From Lysobacter sp. MMG2 (lineage in GTDB: Bacteria > Pseudomonadota > Gammaproteobacteria > Xanthomonadales > Xanthomonadaceae): 64,000 nt of DNA. Each line of letters begins with the position of its first letter. Positions within the stretch are counted from its first letter, which is position 1. The notes under the pieces were generated by a model. It saw nothing but the letters and a program-made list of their open reading frames with translations, ran no database searches and had not been told where the DNA came from. A program made the position numbers and the translations under genes. Below are positions 50,507-59,945 of this stretch, piece after piece. Location: positions 62,001 to 126,000 of the forward strand of contig NZ_JAERQY020000005.1 in NCBI RefSeq assembly GCF_016735495.2, given 5' to 3'.

Positions 50507-51302
50507 CGGCGAGGATCACGCTCGACGCCTTGAACAGCGCCGTCGCCGGCACGCCTTCGGCCAGCTTCAACTGCTCGGCCGAGGCATTGGTGACGATGGC
50601 GGCGATGGCGTTGCCGCCGGCCACTTCGATCACCACTTCGGTGTTCACCGCGCCCGGAATCACGCGCGTGACCGTACCCGGCAACTGATTGCGCGTGGAC
50701 AGCCGCACGCCATCCAGGTCGGTGCCGACGATGACGCTGGACGCCTTCACCAGCGCGATCGCCTGACCGCCTTCGGCCAGGCCCATGCGCTGCGCGCTTT
50801 CGTGCGTGACGATCGCGACGATCCGGCCCCCGCCGGACAACTCCAGCTCGACTTCGTCGTTCACCGCGCCCGTGGCGATGCGCACGATGCGGCCGGACAG
50901 GTGGTTGCGGGCGCTGGTCTGCATGTCGAACCTCGCAAGGATGTTCAGATCGTGGAGGTCCAGGCCGGGGCGGGCATGGGCGATGCGTGCGTTGAGGCTT
51001 TCGATGAAGCGCGCGTTCTCGGCCTCGACCTCGCGCCAGGTGGCGACGAGCCGCTCGCCGTCGGGCGTCAGGCGCGTTCCGCCGCCGCCCTTGCCGCCGA
51101 CCACGCGCTCCACCAGGGGCTTGTCGGCGAGGTTGTTCATGGCTTCGATCGCATCCCACGCCGCCTTGTAGCTCAGGCCGACATGACGCGCCGCGGCGGC
51201 GATGGACGCCTCGCTGCCGATGGCCGACAACAGCGCCATCCAGCGCTGGCTGCCGAAGGTGCCGTGCCGTGCTTCGACGGTGAGCGAACTGAGGATGCGC
51301 AT
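50496..51302 (-). CDS. modE: Molybdate-responsive regulator ModE
   Basis: A 268-residue ModE. The N-terminal winged helix (residues 1-110) has IAAAARHVGLSYKAAWDAIE and VERVVGGKGGGGTRLT; two Mop domains follow (about 125-190 and 200-265: SARNHLSGRIVRI and STRNQLPGTVTRV each start one). Molybdate-loaded ModE dimers repress modABC at sites like the one at 48334-48361. It faces the modABC operon and overlaps the modC end by 11 bases. The position of modE behind modC, in the opposite direction, differs from E. coli, where it is upstream and divergent. Confidence 0.96.
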   Translation of the reverse strand: MRILSSLTVEARHGTFGSQRWMALLSAIGSEASIAAAARHVGLSYKAAWDAIEAMNNLADKPLVERVVGGKGGGGTRLTPDGERLVATWREVEAENARFIESLNARIAHARPGLDLHDLNILARFDMQTSARNHLSGRIVRIATGAVNDEVELELSGGGRIVAIVTHESAQRMGLAEGGQAIALVKASSVIVGTDLDGVRLSTRNQLPGTVTRVIPGAVNTEVVIEVAGGNAIAAIVTNASAEQLKLAEGVPATALFKASSVILAVSP

Positions 51303-51425
51303 CCGAGGGTCGCGGGACTGAACGCGGCCACTGTACCGCAGCGTTCCGGCCCGGCGCGGGAGCCTCCATCACGCCTGCTGACGTACGATCGGCACCCGGA
51401 GCACGTTCACTCCCCAGGGACCTCG

Positions 51426-53618
51426 ATGGACACACCGGTTTCGCCCGCCGCTGCGATCATCACGCCGGAACTCGATCGGCGCCCCGCACGCCCTCCGGAC
51501 CACCTGGCCGAGAGCCGCGCGCTGGTGGCGTTGATGAAGGCGCTCAAGGCGCCCGATGCGAGCATCCTGCACGAATTGGCCGAAACCGCGCTGCGCCTGT
51601 GCCATGCGGGGTCGGCCGGCATCAGCCTGGCCAGCGAGCACGAGGGGCCGCACATGGCCCGCTGGCGTGCCTGCGCCGGCCGGTGGTCGCCCTTCCTGCG
51701 CGACACCATCCCGCGCGGCATCACGCCCGACCCCGCCGCGCCGCTGCTCATCCGTCATCCCGAACTTCACGCCGATGACGCGCGCGAAGGCGCGCCCGCG
51801 CTGCACGAGGCGCTGCTCGTGCCATTCGAGGTGGCCGGCCAGAGGATCGGCACGGTGTGGGTGGTCCACCACGAACCGGCGCACGCGTTCGACCGCGAGG
51901 ACGTCCGCCTGCTGCAGGACCTGGGCGATGTCGCCGCGCTGGCGTTCCAGGCCATCGAGCAACAACAGCAATTGCGCGACGCGCTCGATCGCCAGATCGC
52001 CGGCTCGCACCTGCTCCAATCCGTCAGCGTCGGCCTGATCTCCGAGGACGACATCGGCCCGCTCTACGCGCAGATCCTCGAAGCGGCGATGACGATCATG
52101 CGCGCGCAGTTCGCAAGCCTGCAGCGCGTGGATCGCAACGGCGAACTGCAACTGCTCGCCTCCTCCGGATTCCATCCCGAATCGGCTCGCTACTGGCAGG
52201 TCATCACCATGGAGTCAGCCAGCAGCTGCGCACAGACGCTGCGCGAACGCGACCGCTTCTTCATCGCCGATGCCGAGGAAGCCGCCGAGCTCGTCGGTGC
52301 CGGCAACCTGGCCGAATACCGCCGCTCCGGCATCCGCGCGATGCAGTCCACACCGCTGATCTCGCGCAAGGGCAAGCTCGTCGGCGTCATTTCCACGCAC
52401 TGGCGCGAACCTTATGCGCTGGTGGACAGCGACCTGCGCCTGTTCGACGTGCTCGCGCGCGAGACCGCCGACCTGATCGAGCGCACCAACGCCGAAGCCG
52501 CGTTGCGCGAGGCCGACCGGCGCAAGGACGAGTTCCTCGCCGTGCTAGGCCACGAACTGCGCAATCCGCTGGCGCCGTTGAGCACCGGCATCGAACTGCT
52601 GCAACGCGCCGGCCGCGACCCCGCGCTGACCGACAGCATCCACGCCATGATGAAGCGGCAGCTCGTGCACCTCACCCGGCTGGTGGACGACCTGCTCGAC
52701 CTGTCGCGCATCACCACCGGCAAGATCGAACTGCGGCGCGAACCGATCGACCTGCGCGTGGTGATCGAGGCGGCCGTCGAACTCACGCGTCCGCTGATGG
52801 AGCAGCGCGGGCACTGCCTGACTGTGGAGCACCACGACACGTTGCTGCCGGTGCACGGCGATCTGGAGCGGCTTACGCAGGTCGTCGCGAACCTGCTCGG
52901 CAACGCCGCCAAGTACATGGAATCCGGCGGTCGCATCACCCTGCGCTCGGCGGCCGAGGGCGAACAGGCCGTGCTGCGCGTGAGCGACACCGGCTTCGGC
53001 ATTCCCGCCGATCGCATCGACGAAGTGTTCGAGATGTTCTCGCAGGTGCCCGAGCATCGCGAACGCCGCGGCGGCGGCGGACTCGGTATCGGACTGGCGC
53101 TCTCGCGCCGACTGGTCGAACTGCACGGCGGCACGTTGAAGGCGACAAGCCCCGGGGCCGGACAGGGAAGCGAGTTCGTCGTGCGATTGCCGCTGGGCAT
53201 CGTCGCGCCGTCGGCGAAGCGCGACGCCGGCATCCGCAAGGCCGCCGCCGCGCCGCGCCGTGTGCTGATCGTGGACGACAACGTCGATGCGGCACTCAGC
53301 CTGCAGGCGGCACTGGAACTGGACGGCCACGTGGTGGACGTCGCCCACGACGGGCCCAGTTCGCTCGGCCTGCTCGAACACGGCGATCCGGAGGTGCTGT
53401 TGCTGGACATCGGCCTGCCGCTGATGGACGGCTACCAGCTCGCGCGACGCATCCGCGAGCGCCCCGGCGGCGACGGTCTGCTGCTGGTGGCGATCACCGG
53501 CTGGGGCCAGGCCGGCGATCGCGAACGCGCCCGGCAAGCCGGGTTCGACGTGCACATGACCAAGCCGATCAGCCTGGACGTGTTGTCCGCCACGCTGGAG
53601 CGCGGCAAGCCGGTGTGA
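51426..53618 (+). CDS. Hybrid sensor histidine kinase with two GAF-like domains
   Basis: A 730-residue soluble hybrid kinase without membrane helices. Two GAF-like sensor domains (about residues 30-185 and 200-355) are followed by HisKA with the phosphorylated His in FLAVLGHELRNPLAPL (about residue 375). HATPase has N-box LLGNAAKYM, G1 DTGFGIPADRI and G2 GGGLGIGLAL. A C-terminal receiver follows (about 615-728) with phospho-Asp in LLLDIGLPLMDGY and Lys in MTKPISL. Its input signal is unknown. No separate response regulator lies next to it. The start is ATG at 51426, right after a promoter region of 123 bases behind modE. Confidence 0.93.
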   Translation: MDTPVSPAAAIITPELDRRPARPPDHLAESRALVALMKALKAPDASILHELAETALRLCHAGSAGISLASEHEGPHMARWRACAGRWSPFLRDTIPRGITPDPAAPLLIRHPELHADDAREGAPALHEALLVPFEVAGQRIGTVWVVHHEPAHAFDREDVRLLQDLGDVAALAFQAIEQQQQLRDALDRQIAGSHLLQSVSVGLISEDDIGPLYAQILEAAMTIMRAQFASLQRVDRNGELQLLASSGFHPESARYWQVITMESASSCAQTLRERDRFFIADAEEAAELVGAGNLAEYRRSGIRAMQSTPLISRKGKLVGVISTHWREPYALVDSDLRLFDVLARETADLIERTNAEAALREADRRKDEFLAVLGHELRNPLAPLSTGIELLQRAGRDPALTDSIHAMMKRQLVHLTRLVDDLLDLSRITTGKIELRREPIDLRVVIEAAVELTRPLMEQRGHCLTVEHHDTLLPVHGDLERLTQVVANLLGNAAKYMESGGRITLRSAAEGEQAVLRVSDTGFGIPADRIDEVFEMFSQVPEHRERRGGGGLGIGLALSRRLVELHGGTLKATSPGAGQGSEFVVRLPLGIVAPSAKRDAGIRKAAAAPRRVLIVDDNVDAALSLQAALELDGHVVDVAHDGPSSLGLLEHGDPEVLLLDIGLPLMDGYQLARRIRERPGGDGLLLVAITGWGQAGDRERARQAGFDVHMTKPISLDVLSATLERGKPV

Positions 53619-53640
53619 ACCGCGAACAAAGGGGGCGTGC

Positions 53641-54270
53641 ATGAAGCTGCTGGTCGTCGGATCCACCGGGTTGGTCGGGCGTCATGCGTTGACGCTCGCG
53701 TTGGCGCATCCGCAGATCGAAACCGTCGTCGCGCCAGTGCGGCGCCCGTTGCCCGCGCATCCCCGGCTGCTCTCGCCTGTCGTGGATTTCGATGCCCTGC
53801 CCGCCGATGCGCCGTGGTGGCACGTCGATGCCGTCGTCTGCGCACTGGGCACGACGATGCGCATCGCGGGATCGGAAGCCGCGTTCCGTCGCGTGGACCA
53901 TGACTATCCGCTTGCGGTCGCCCGCCTGGCGCGCGCGCACGGCGCAACGACCTACGCGCTGAATTCCGCGCTCGGCGCCGATACGGGTTCGCGCGTGTTC
54001 TACAGCCGCGTGAAGGGCGAAGTCGAACACGACCTCGCCGCGATGGGCTTCGATTCGCTCACCTTCGTCCGCCCCGGCCTCATCGGCGGCGATCGCGAAG
54101 AGTTCCGCGCCGGCGAGCGCGCCGCGATGGTCGTGTTGCGTGCGCTGCATCCGGTGCTGCCCAAGCGCTGGCGCATCAATCCCGCCGAACGCATCGCGCA
54201 AGCGCTGATCGACGCCGCCGTGCATGCGCGACCCGGGATGCACGTCGTTTCCTCCCAGGCGCTGGTCTGA
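53641..54270 (+). CDS. NAD(P)-binding oxidoreductase-like protein (HTATIP2-type)
   Basis: A 209-residue atypical SDR. The Rossmann motif is LLVVGSTGLVGRHALTLAL; later VCALGTTMRIAGSEAAFRRV and SRVKGEVEHDLAAMGF fit the NAD(P)-binding/epimerase-like family that includes human HTATIP2. The conserved YxxxK is replaced by FYSRVKGE, which still has Tyr and Lys. It starts 22 bases after the kinase stop, so may be co-transcribed. Substrate unknown. Confidence 0.87.
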   Translation: MKLLVVGSTGLVGRHALTLALAHPQIETVVAPVRRPLPAHPRLLSPVVDFDALPADAPWWHVDAVVCALGTTMRIAGSEAAFRRVDHDYPLAVARLARAHGATTYALNSALGADTGSRVFYSRVKGEVEHDLAAMGFDSLTFVRPGLIGGDREEFRAGERAAMVVLRALHPVLPKRWRINPAERIAQALIDAAVHARPGMHVVSSQALV

Positions 54271-54355
54271 GCGTCCGCATCACCGCGCCCTAACCCGCCC
54301 GGCGCAAGACTTCGAGCACGCGCGCCATCGAACGCGACGGCTTCGGAGATCCCGC

Positions 54356-55030
54356 ATGAAGATCCTCATGGTGCTCACCTCGCACGACACGCTGGGCGAC
54401 ACCGGCGTCAAGACCGGCTTCTGGCTGGAGGAGTTCGCGGCGCCCTACTACGTCTTCACCGATGCCGGCGTGGAAGTGACGGTCGCGTCACCGAAAGGCG
54501 GGCAACCGCCGATCGACCCCAAGAGCGACGACCCCGCCAACCAGACGCCCGCGCAGGATCGTTTCAAGGCCGATGCGAAAGCGCAGGCCGTGCTCGCGAA
54601 CACGCGACGGCTGGATTCGGTGTCCGCGGGCGATTACGACGCGGTGTTCTATCCCGGCGGCCACGGTCCGTTGTGGGACCTGGCGGAAGATCCCGTGTCG
54701 ATCAAACTGATCGAATCGTTTTACGACGCGGGCAAACCCGTCGCCGCCGTCTGCCACGCGCCCGCCGTGCTGCGCCACGTGAAGCACGACGGCGCGCCTC
54801 TGGTGAAGGGCAAGCGCGTTACCGGTTTCACCAACTCCGAAGAAGAAGCGGTGAAGCTGACGAAGGTCGTGCCCTTCCTGGTCGAGGACGAACTCAAGCG
54901 CCTGGGCGGAAAGTACGAGAAGGCCGGCGACTGGCAGAGCTTCGCCATCACCGATGGTCGATTGATCACCGGGCAGAACCCCGCATCGTCGGAAGCGACG
55001 GCGAAGGCGCTGCTGGGGCTGCTGCGCTGA
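54356..55030 (+). CDS. DJ-1/PfpI-family (Hsp31-like) protein
   Basis: A 224-residue type-1 glutamine-amidotransferase-like protein. The nucleophile is in VAAVCHAPAVLRHV and the acidic residue region is YPGGHGPLWDLAED. Together with FTNSEEEAVKLTKVVPFLVE and LITGQNPASS it matches the class of glyoxalase III/Hsp31-like proteins such as YhbO or HchA relatives. It shares its overall layout with the copy at 26933-27607. The start is ATG 54356, with GGAGATCCC before it. It likely counters methylglyoxal or oxidative stress. A palindromic repeat follows its stop. Confidence 0.92.
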   Translation: MKILMVLTSHDTLGDTGVKTGFWLEEFAAPYYVFTDAGVEVTVASPKGGQPPIDPKSDDPANQTPAQDRFKADAKAQAVLANTRRLDSVSAGDYDAVFYPGGHGPLWDLAEDPVSIKLIESFYDAGKPVAAVCHAPAVLRHVKHDGAPLVKGKRVTGFTNSEEEAVKLTKVVPFLVEDELKRLGGKYEKAGDWQSFAITDGRLITGQNPASSEATAKALLGLLR

Positions 55031-55055
55031 ACGGCTTTGCGTGCGGCAGCGAATG

Positions 55056-55084
55056 CGTCATCCCCGCCTTCGCGGGGATGACAG
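55056..55084 (+). repeat. Palindromic REP-like repeat (fifth copy)
   Basis: CGTCATCCCCGCCTTCGCGG with its complement forms the same palindrome as the cluster at 18270-18555. It lies 26 bases after the DJ-1 gene stop and could stabilise or end that transcript. Confidence 0.8.
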
Positions 55085-55139
55085 CGCAAGAGAACATCGG
55101 TGTCCGAACCTTGGGGGCCGAACTGACAGTGGCGAAAGA

Positions 55140-55165
55140 AGAAGGGCGGCTTTCGCCGCCCTTCT
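55140..55165 (-). terminator. Intrinsic-type terminator of the autotransporter gene
   Basis: An 11-base perfect stem, AGAAGGGCGGC pairing with GCCGCCCTTCT, and a four-base loop (GAAA on the minus strand), followed on the minus strand by TCTTCTTTC. It lies 26 bases after the autotransporter stop, and can also end the rightward transcript of the DJ-1 gene. Confidence 0.8.
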
Positions 55166-55190
55166 CCGTTGCTCAGATCGTTCGCACCGA

Positions 55191-58100
55191 TCAGAAGCGG
55201 ACCGACAGACGCGCCGTGGCCTGGTGGTCGCGGGCTTCGTCCGCGAACTGGCCTTCGTAGCCCAGCTCCAGCTGCGTAACCGGGTTCAGCCACGCCGATA
55301 CGCCGAGCTCGGCCACGGCAGCATCCTCCGCCAGCGGCGCACCGGCGACGCTGAAGTCGCCACCGCTGGACCAGCTCATGCGACTCGTCGAGACCACATC
55401 GTCCGACACGTGACGCCAGCCCAGACCGCCGCGCAGATCGAACCAGCCGGCGCCGGTGCCGCGACTGGTCAGCGAGAGTGCACCACGCAGGCCGAGGGTG
55501 GACACGTCGAGCGTCGTCTCCTCGTCGGCCACATGCAGCGCGAGGCTGCCGCCCGTCTCGGAGAACGCATCGCTTTCGGTGGTGACGCGCGCGTACTGCA
55601 GGTACGGCTCCAGCGATCCGCGTTCGCCGTCGATCGTGTAACCGCCTTCGACGAACACCTGGTTCGTGGTCGCGTCGTAATCGGCGACCAGACGCTGGTT
55701 CATGCCCGGCAGTGCGACGGTGCGCTGGCTGTCGATCGCGTGCTGCGCCAGGCCCACGCCGCCGCGCACGGCGAATGCGCCCCAGCCGCCGTCGACGTAC
55801 AGGCCCACATGCAAGGTGTCGGCATCGCCCTTGGATGCGCGCGCGACGACGTTCGCGTCGGTGCGCTCGCTTCCGGCCATCACACCGAGCTGCCAGCCGT
55901 CCTCGAAACGGTGATCGGCGCCGATCAGCAGGCCGCTGCCGTTGTAGTCCACCGACGCGGCGTTGCCGTCGCCGTCGAGCGAACCGCCCGCGACGAGCGC
56001 ATGCGCCCACACCGCGCTGCCCGGTTCGGCGGCTTCCGCCAGCGGCGAATGGCCGGCACGCATGCGGTCGAACGCGGCCTCGCGCAGGCGCCTGGCGTCA
56101 TCGGCCAGCACCGTGCGCGCGCTCGCGTGGAACTCGCCGTCCAGCTGTTCGAAGGCCGCCGCGGTTGCGCCCAGGTCCAGGCCCATCAGGCTGGATTGCA
56201 GGCGCGAGGCATCGCCCGTCGTGCGGATGCCCGCCGTCACGCGCGTCGCGTCGATGGCACCACCGACCGCGGCGGTGTTGCCGGTCGACATCGCGGCGGC
56301 GTACGAGTTCGGCGTCACCGCCAGCACGACCGAGTTGGCCTCGTAGCGCACGTCGAAACGCGCGTTCGCCGGCAGGCCCGACAGCGGCTGGACCAGTCCC
56401 GTGTAGGAACCGTCCACGCCGCCCTGCGCCTGCACGATGGCGAAGGTATCGCCCACGTTCGGCGTGAATGCATTGGTGGCCGCACCGGTGATGCCGCGCA
56501 GGCGCGGCTCCAGCGTGCCGGCGGCGGTGTAGACGCTGTTCGCGCCCACCAGCCACAGCGTGTCGAAGTGGCCCGCGCCGTTGCCGGCGGTGCGGCCGTC
56601 GACATCGGCCACGAACGTGCTGCCGGCGTGCTGGAGCACGTTGCCCGTCACCACCAGCGTGCCCGGCGAGTTGCCCGGCGAGAGCACGCCCCTGACGTCC
56701 ATCGCGCCTTCGACGCGACCCGAACCGCTGGCCGTGCCGTCCGCGTACACCCACACGTTGCCGGTGAAGGTGCTGTTGAAGCCCAAATCGCCCTGCTCGA
56801 TGCACGCGCCGATGGCGTTGGCGCCGACGCCGCGCATGTCCAGGCGGCCCGCGCCGGACTTGATCAGGCACGCACTGCCGTCCACGGTGCCGGTCAGCGT
56901 GGTCGTCGCCGCACCGCGCGTTTCGAAGCGCGCGTTCTGGCCGGTGACGTGCACGTTCTGGGTGACGTTCATGCCGGTCAGCGCGGTGAAGTTGCCGTCC
57001 TGGCCGATGTAGATGTCGCCGCCGATCGCGCCGGCCGCTTCCTGCGAGGTCACGGCGATGGAGCCGCCCTGCACCTGCATCAGCACCTGGCTGTTGTGGC
57101 CCGACAGCGTCAGCACGCCGCCGCCCAGCTTCTGCACGATGCCCGAGCCACCGATGTCGCCGGACACCACGACATCGAAGCCGTTGGTGTCGAACACCGC
57201 CGAGCGCGTGTTGTCGACGAAGATCTCGTGCGAGATCGTCATCGCATCCAGCGTGCGCAGCGTGGTGTTGTCGGCGATGGTGACGACGCTGCCGTCGCGG
57301 CCGAGCGCCGCATCGGAGGCGAACTCCAGCGTGCCGCCCTTGACGTTGATGCCGTCCTGCGTGTTCTGGCCCTTCAGCGTGAGCGTGCCGTCGCCGACCT
57401 TGTTGAGGACGCCATTGCCCGACAGGTCGCCGTTGAGGACGACGTCGTGGCCGGCCGTGTCGACGATGGATTTCGTCGAGGTGAGTGCGAAGTCGTTGTC
57501 GCTGGTGAAGCCGTCGGTGGTGCGCAGCGTGGCTTCGCCGATGCTGACCGTCCCGTGGCCCAGGTTGGCGTCGCTGGAGACTTGCAACGTGCCGCCGTTC
57601 ACGACGAGGCCGCCGGTGAAGGCGTTGTCGCCGCTGAGCGTCTGCGTGCCGCCTTCGATGGCGATTCCGCCGTCGCCGGCGATGTCGCCGCTGAATTCGC
57701 CGCGCGCATCCGTCAGCACCAGCACGTTGCCGCCCAGTTCGACGTTGCCGCCGCCCGTGAGCGACTGGACATCGATGTCGCCCGATGCGCCGCCGATGTC
57801 CAGCGTGCCTTCGGCCACGACATCCGACCCGGCGATGCAGCCCTGCCCGGCGAGCGACAGCGTGGCGCCGCGATCGATCAGGGTCGCGCCGGTGTAGGTG
57901 TTGCAGCCGCTGAAGGTCTGCGTGCCGCCGGCGATGTTCACGCCACCCTGACCGTCGATGACGCCGCCGAAGTCGCCATGCGCGTCCGTGAGCAGCAGGC
58001 CGTTGCCGCCCAGGTCGACCGTGCCGTTGCCGGTGAGCGACTTCACGTGCGCGTCGCCGTCGCCGCCGCCGAGGTCGAAGTGGCCCTGCGCCACGACGTC

Positions 58101-59945
58101 GCTGTTGGCGATGCTGCCTTCGCCCGTCAATGCGAGCGTCGCGCCGCTGGAGATGGTGGTGGTGCCGCCGTAGGTGTTCTCGCCGCTCAGCGTTTGCGTG
58201 CCGCCGTCGATGGCCAGGCCGCCGGCGCCGCCGATGCTGCCGCCGAAGTCGCCGTTCGCATCGGCCAGTACCAGCGTGTTGCCGCCCAGACCGACCGTGC
58301 CGTCGCCGGTGAGCGACTGCGCGCCGACATCGCCATCGGCCTGTGCGATGTCGAAGGTGCCGTCCGCGATGACATCGGAGTTGGCGACGCAGCCCTGCCC
58401 CGCGACCGCCAGTGTGGAGCCGGCGTGGATCACGGTATTGCCGGTGTAGGTGTTGCAGCCGCTGAGCGTCTGCGTGCCGCCTTCGATGGTGACGCCGCCG
58501 GTGCCGTCGATGGTACCGGCGAAGTCGCCGGTCGCGTCGGTCACGACCAGGCCGTTGTCGCCGAGCGCGACTTCGCCCGTCGCGCCGCCGGTGAGCGACT
58601 TCACGTTGACGGCGTCGTTGGAACCTTCGATGTCGAACGTGCCGTTGTTCACCACGTCCGAGGCGGCGATGCTGCCTTCGCCCGTCAACGCCAGCGTCGC
58701 GCCGTCGTCGATGGTGGTCGTGCCGGTGTAGGTGTTCTCGCCGGTCAGCGTGACGGAGCCGCCGTTGCCGGAATTGGTGATCGTCAGCTCGCCGGGCGTG
58801 CCGCCGTCGGCGTCGGAGATCACGCCGCCGAATGTCGCGTCATGGCCGTTCTGGTCGATCGTGCCGCCGTCGCCGTCGATGGTGAAGTCCAGGTCGACAT
58901 CCGCGCCGTCGGTGTCGACCACCAGCGTGCCGCCTTCGAACGCGCCGTCGCTGGCGCCGTCCAGGTCGTCGGTGCCGGTCGTGGTGTCGATGACGGCCGT
59001 GGTCGGCAGGCCCGGCGTGGTCGGCGCGCCGCTGCCGGGGTTGGGCGCGATGGGACCGAAGGGCACGCCGTGGTCGAACGTCAGGCCGGGCTGCTGATCG
59101 ATGAGCAGGACCGGGCTGTTGACCTCGTCGTCGAGGTTGAACGTCAGGAAGCCCAGGCGATAGGTGCCCGACACGCTCACCGAATAGGTGGCGATCTGCC
59201 AGCCCGTCGCGCCGTAGCTGCCGGTGGAATAGCTGCCGGTGCCCAGGTTGGTGGCGCCCAGCAGCGCGAACTGTGCGTTCTGGTTGTTCACCACGCCCAG
59301 CGCGAAAGGATCATCCACGTTCACCAGCGAGGTGAACGAACCGTCGTTGTACGGCTCGTAGTCGGTGGAGACGTACTGCCAGGCCATCGTGAACGCATCG
59401 CCGGCTTCCAGGACCAGATCCTGGTAGAGCCAGGCCGCATTGGTGAGCGAGGCCGCGCCCATCATCGACTGCACGTTGCTCTGGCTCTGCGCGGTCAGGC
59501 CCAGCGCGCTCAGGCCCGCGCCGACGTTGCCCGCCTGGCCTGCCTGCAGGGACGCCATGTAGTTCTGGTACGGCGTCACCGTCCACAGGTGCGGGCCCGG
59601 TGCGGGGCCGACCTGGGAATCGAAATCGGTCATGCCGGTGACGACCGAAGCGCCCACGCCGGTCGATCCGTAGGAACCCGACGACTGCGATCCGGTGCCG
59701 CCGCCCGCGGTCCAGCCGCTCAGCGTGCCGTCCTCGAAGCTTGCGTTCTGGATGTCCACCGCAGCGAAGGCGGCCGTGGGCGAGAGCAGCAATGCCGCCA
59801 GCAGCGCCGCGCACATGCGCGTCATGGCCGGTGCGTCGTGCGTGGCGGCGGAACGAGCGCCCTTCACACGACCGCGGACAAGCTCGGAAGCGACAACCCA
59901 CTGGTTGAGCGCACGGTTCCAGACAACGCGAAAAACGTGATTCAT
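55191..59945 (-). CDS. Autotransporter (type Va) with ESPR signal and beta-strand repeats
   Basis: A 1584-residue autotransporter. It starts with an extended signal peptide region, MNHVFRVVWNRALNQWVVAS, then a Sec signal ending TAAFAA near residue 62. The passenger begins with VDIQNASFEDGTLSGW, and from about residue 400 to 777 has tandem repeats of 92 residues with GGTQTLSG and TY-GTTTI-like autotransporter-associated strands. The beta-domain covers about 1300-1584 and ends in ...DHQATARLSVRF with the final Phe needed for Bam assembly. It should be displayed on the surface as adhesin or similar. Repeats 2 and 4 carry a Cys pair, unusual for such proteins. Confidence 0.93.
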   Translation of the reverse strand: MNHVFRVVWNRALNQWVVASELVRGRVKGARSAATHDAPAMTRMCAALLAALLLSPTAAFAAVDIQNASFEDGTLSGWTAGGGTGSQSSGSYGSTGVGASVVTGMTDFDSQVGPAPGPHLWTVTPYQNYMASLQAGQAGNVGAGLSALGLTAQSQSNVQSMMGAASLTNAAWLYQDLVLEAGDAFTMAWQYVSTDYEPYNDGSFTSLVNVDDPFALGVVNNQNAQFALLGATNLGTGSYSTGSYGATGWQIATYSVSVSGTYRLGFLTFNLDDEVNSPVLLIDQQPGLTFDHGVPFGPIAPNPGSGAPTTPGLPTTAVIDTTTGTDDLDGASDGAFEGGTLVVDTDGADVDLDFTIDGDGGTIDQNGHDATFGGVISDADGGTPGELTITNSGNGGSVTLTGENTYTGTTTIDDGATLALTGEGSIAASDVVNNGTFDIEGSNDAVNVKSLTGGATGEVALGDNGLVVTDATGDFAGTIDGTGGVTIEGGTQTLSGCNTYTGNTVIHAGSTLAVAGQGCVANSDVIADGTFDIAQADGDVGAQSLTGDGTVGLGGNTLVLADANGDFGGSIGGAGGLAIDGGTQTLSGENTYGGTTTISSGATLALTGEGSIANSDVVAQGHFDLGGGDGDAHVKSLTGNGTVDLGGNGLLLTDAHGDFGGVIDGQGGVNIAGGTQTFSGCNTYTGATLIDRGATLSLAGQGCIAGSDVVAEGTLDIGGASGDIDVQSLTGGGNVELGGNVLVLTDARGEFSGDIAGDGGIAIEGGTQTLSGDNAFTGGLVVNGGTLQVSSDANLGHGTVSIGEATLRTTDGFTSDNDFALTSTKSIVDTAGHDVVLNGDLSGNGVLNKVGDGTLTLKGQNTQDGINVKGGTLEFASDAALGRDGSVVTIADNTTLRTLDAMTISHEIFVDNTRSAVFDTNGFDVVVSGDIGGSGIVQKLGGGVLTLSGHNSQVLMQVQGGSIAVTSQEAAGAIGGDIYIGQDGNFTALTGMNVTQNVHVTGQNARFETRGAATTTLTGTVDGSACLIKSGAGRLDMRGVGANAIGACIEQGDLGFNSTFTGNVWVYADGTASGSGRVEGAMDVRGVLSPGNSPGTLVVTGNVLQHAGSTFVADVDGRTAGNGAGHFDTLWLVGANSVYTAAGTLEPRLRGITGAATNAFTPNVGDTFAIVQAQGGVDGSYTGLVQPLSGLPANARFDVRYEANSVVLAVTPNSYAAAMSTGNTAAVGGAIDATRVTAGIRTTGDASRLQSSLMGLDLGATAAAFEQLDGEFHASARTVLADDARRLREAAFDRMRAGHSPLAEAAEPGSAVWAHALVAGGSLDGDGNAASVDYNGSGLLIGADHRFEDGWQLGVMAGSERTDANVVARASKGDADTLHVGLYVDGGWGAFAVRGGVGLAQHAIDSQRTVALPGMNQRLVADYDATTNQVFVEGGYTIDGERGSLEPYLQYARVTTESDAFSETGGSLALHVADEETTLDVSTLGLRGALSLTSRGTGAGWFDLRGGLGWRHVSDDVVSTSRMSWSSGGDFSVAGAPLAEDAAVAELGVSAWLNPVTQLELGYEGQFADEARDHQATARLSVRF
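57613..58745 (-). repeat. Four tandem 276-base repeats in the autotransporter gene
   Basis: The same coding block starts at 57613, 57889, 58165, 58441 and 58723, giving periods of 276, 276, 276 and 282 bases (92-94 residues). Two versions alternate: one with SGENTY and GEGS, the other with SGCNTY and GQGC. The alternation suggests that a two-unit block was duplicated. Such repeats can change in number by recombination. Confidence 0.85.
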
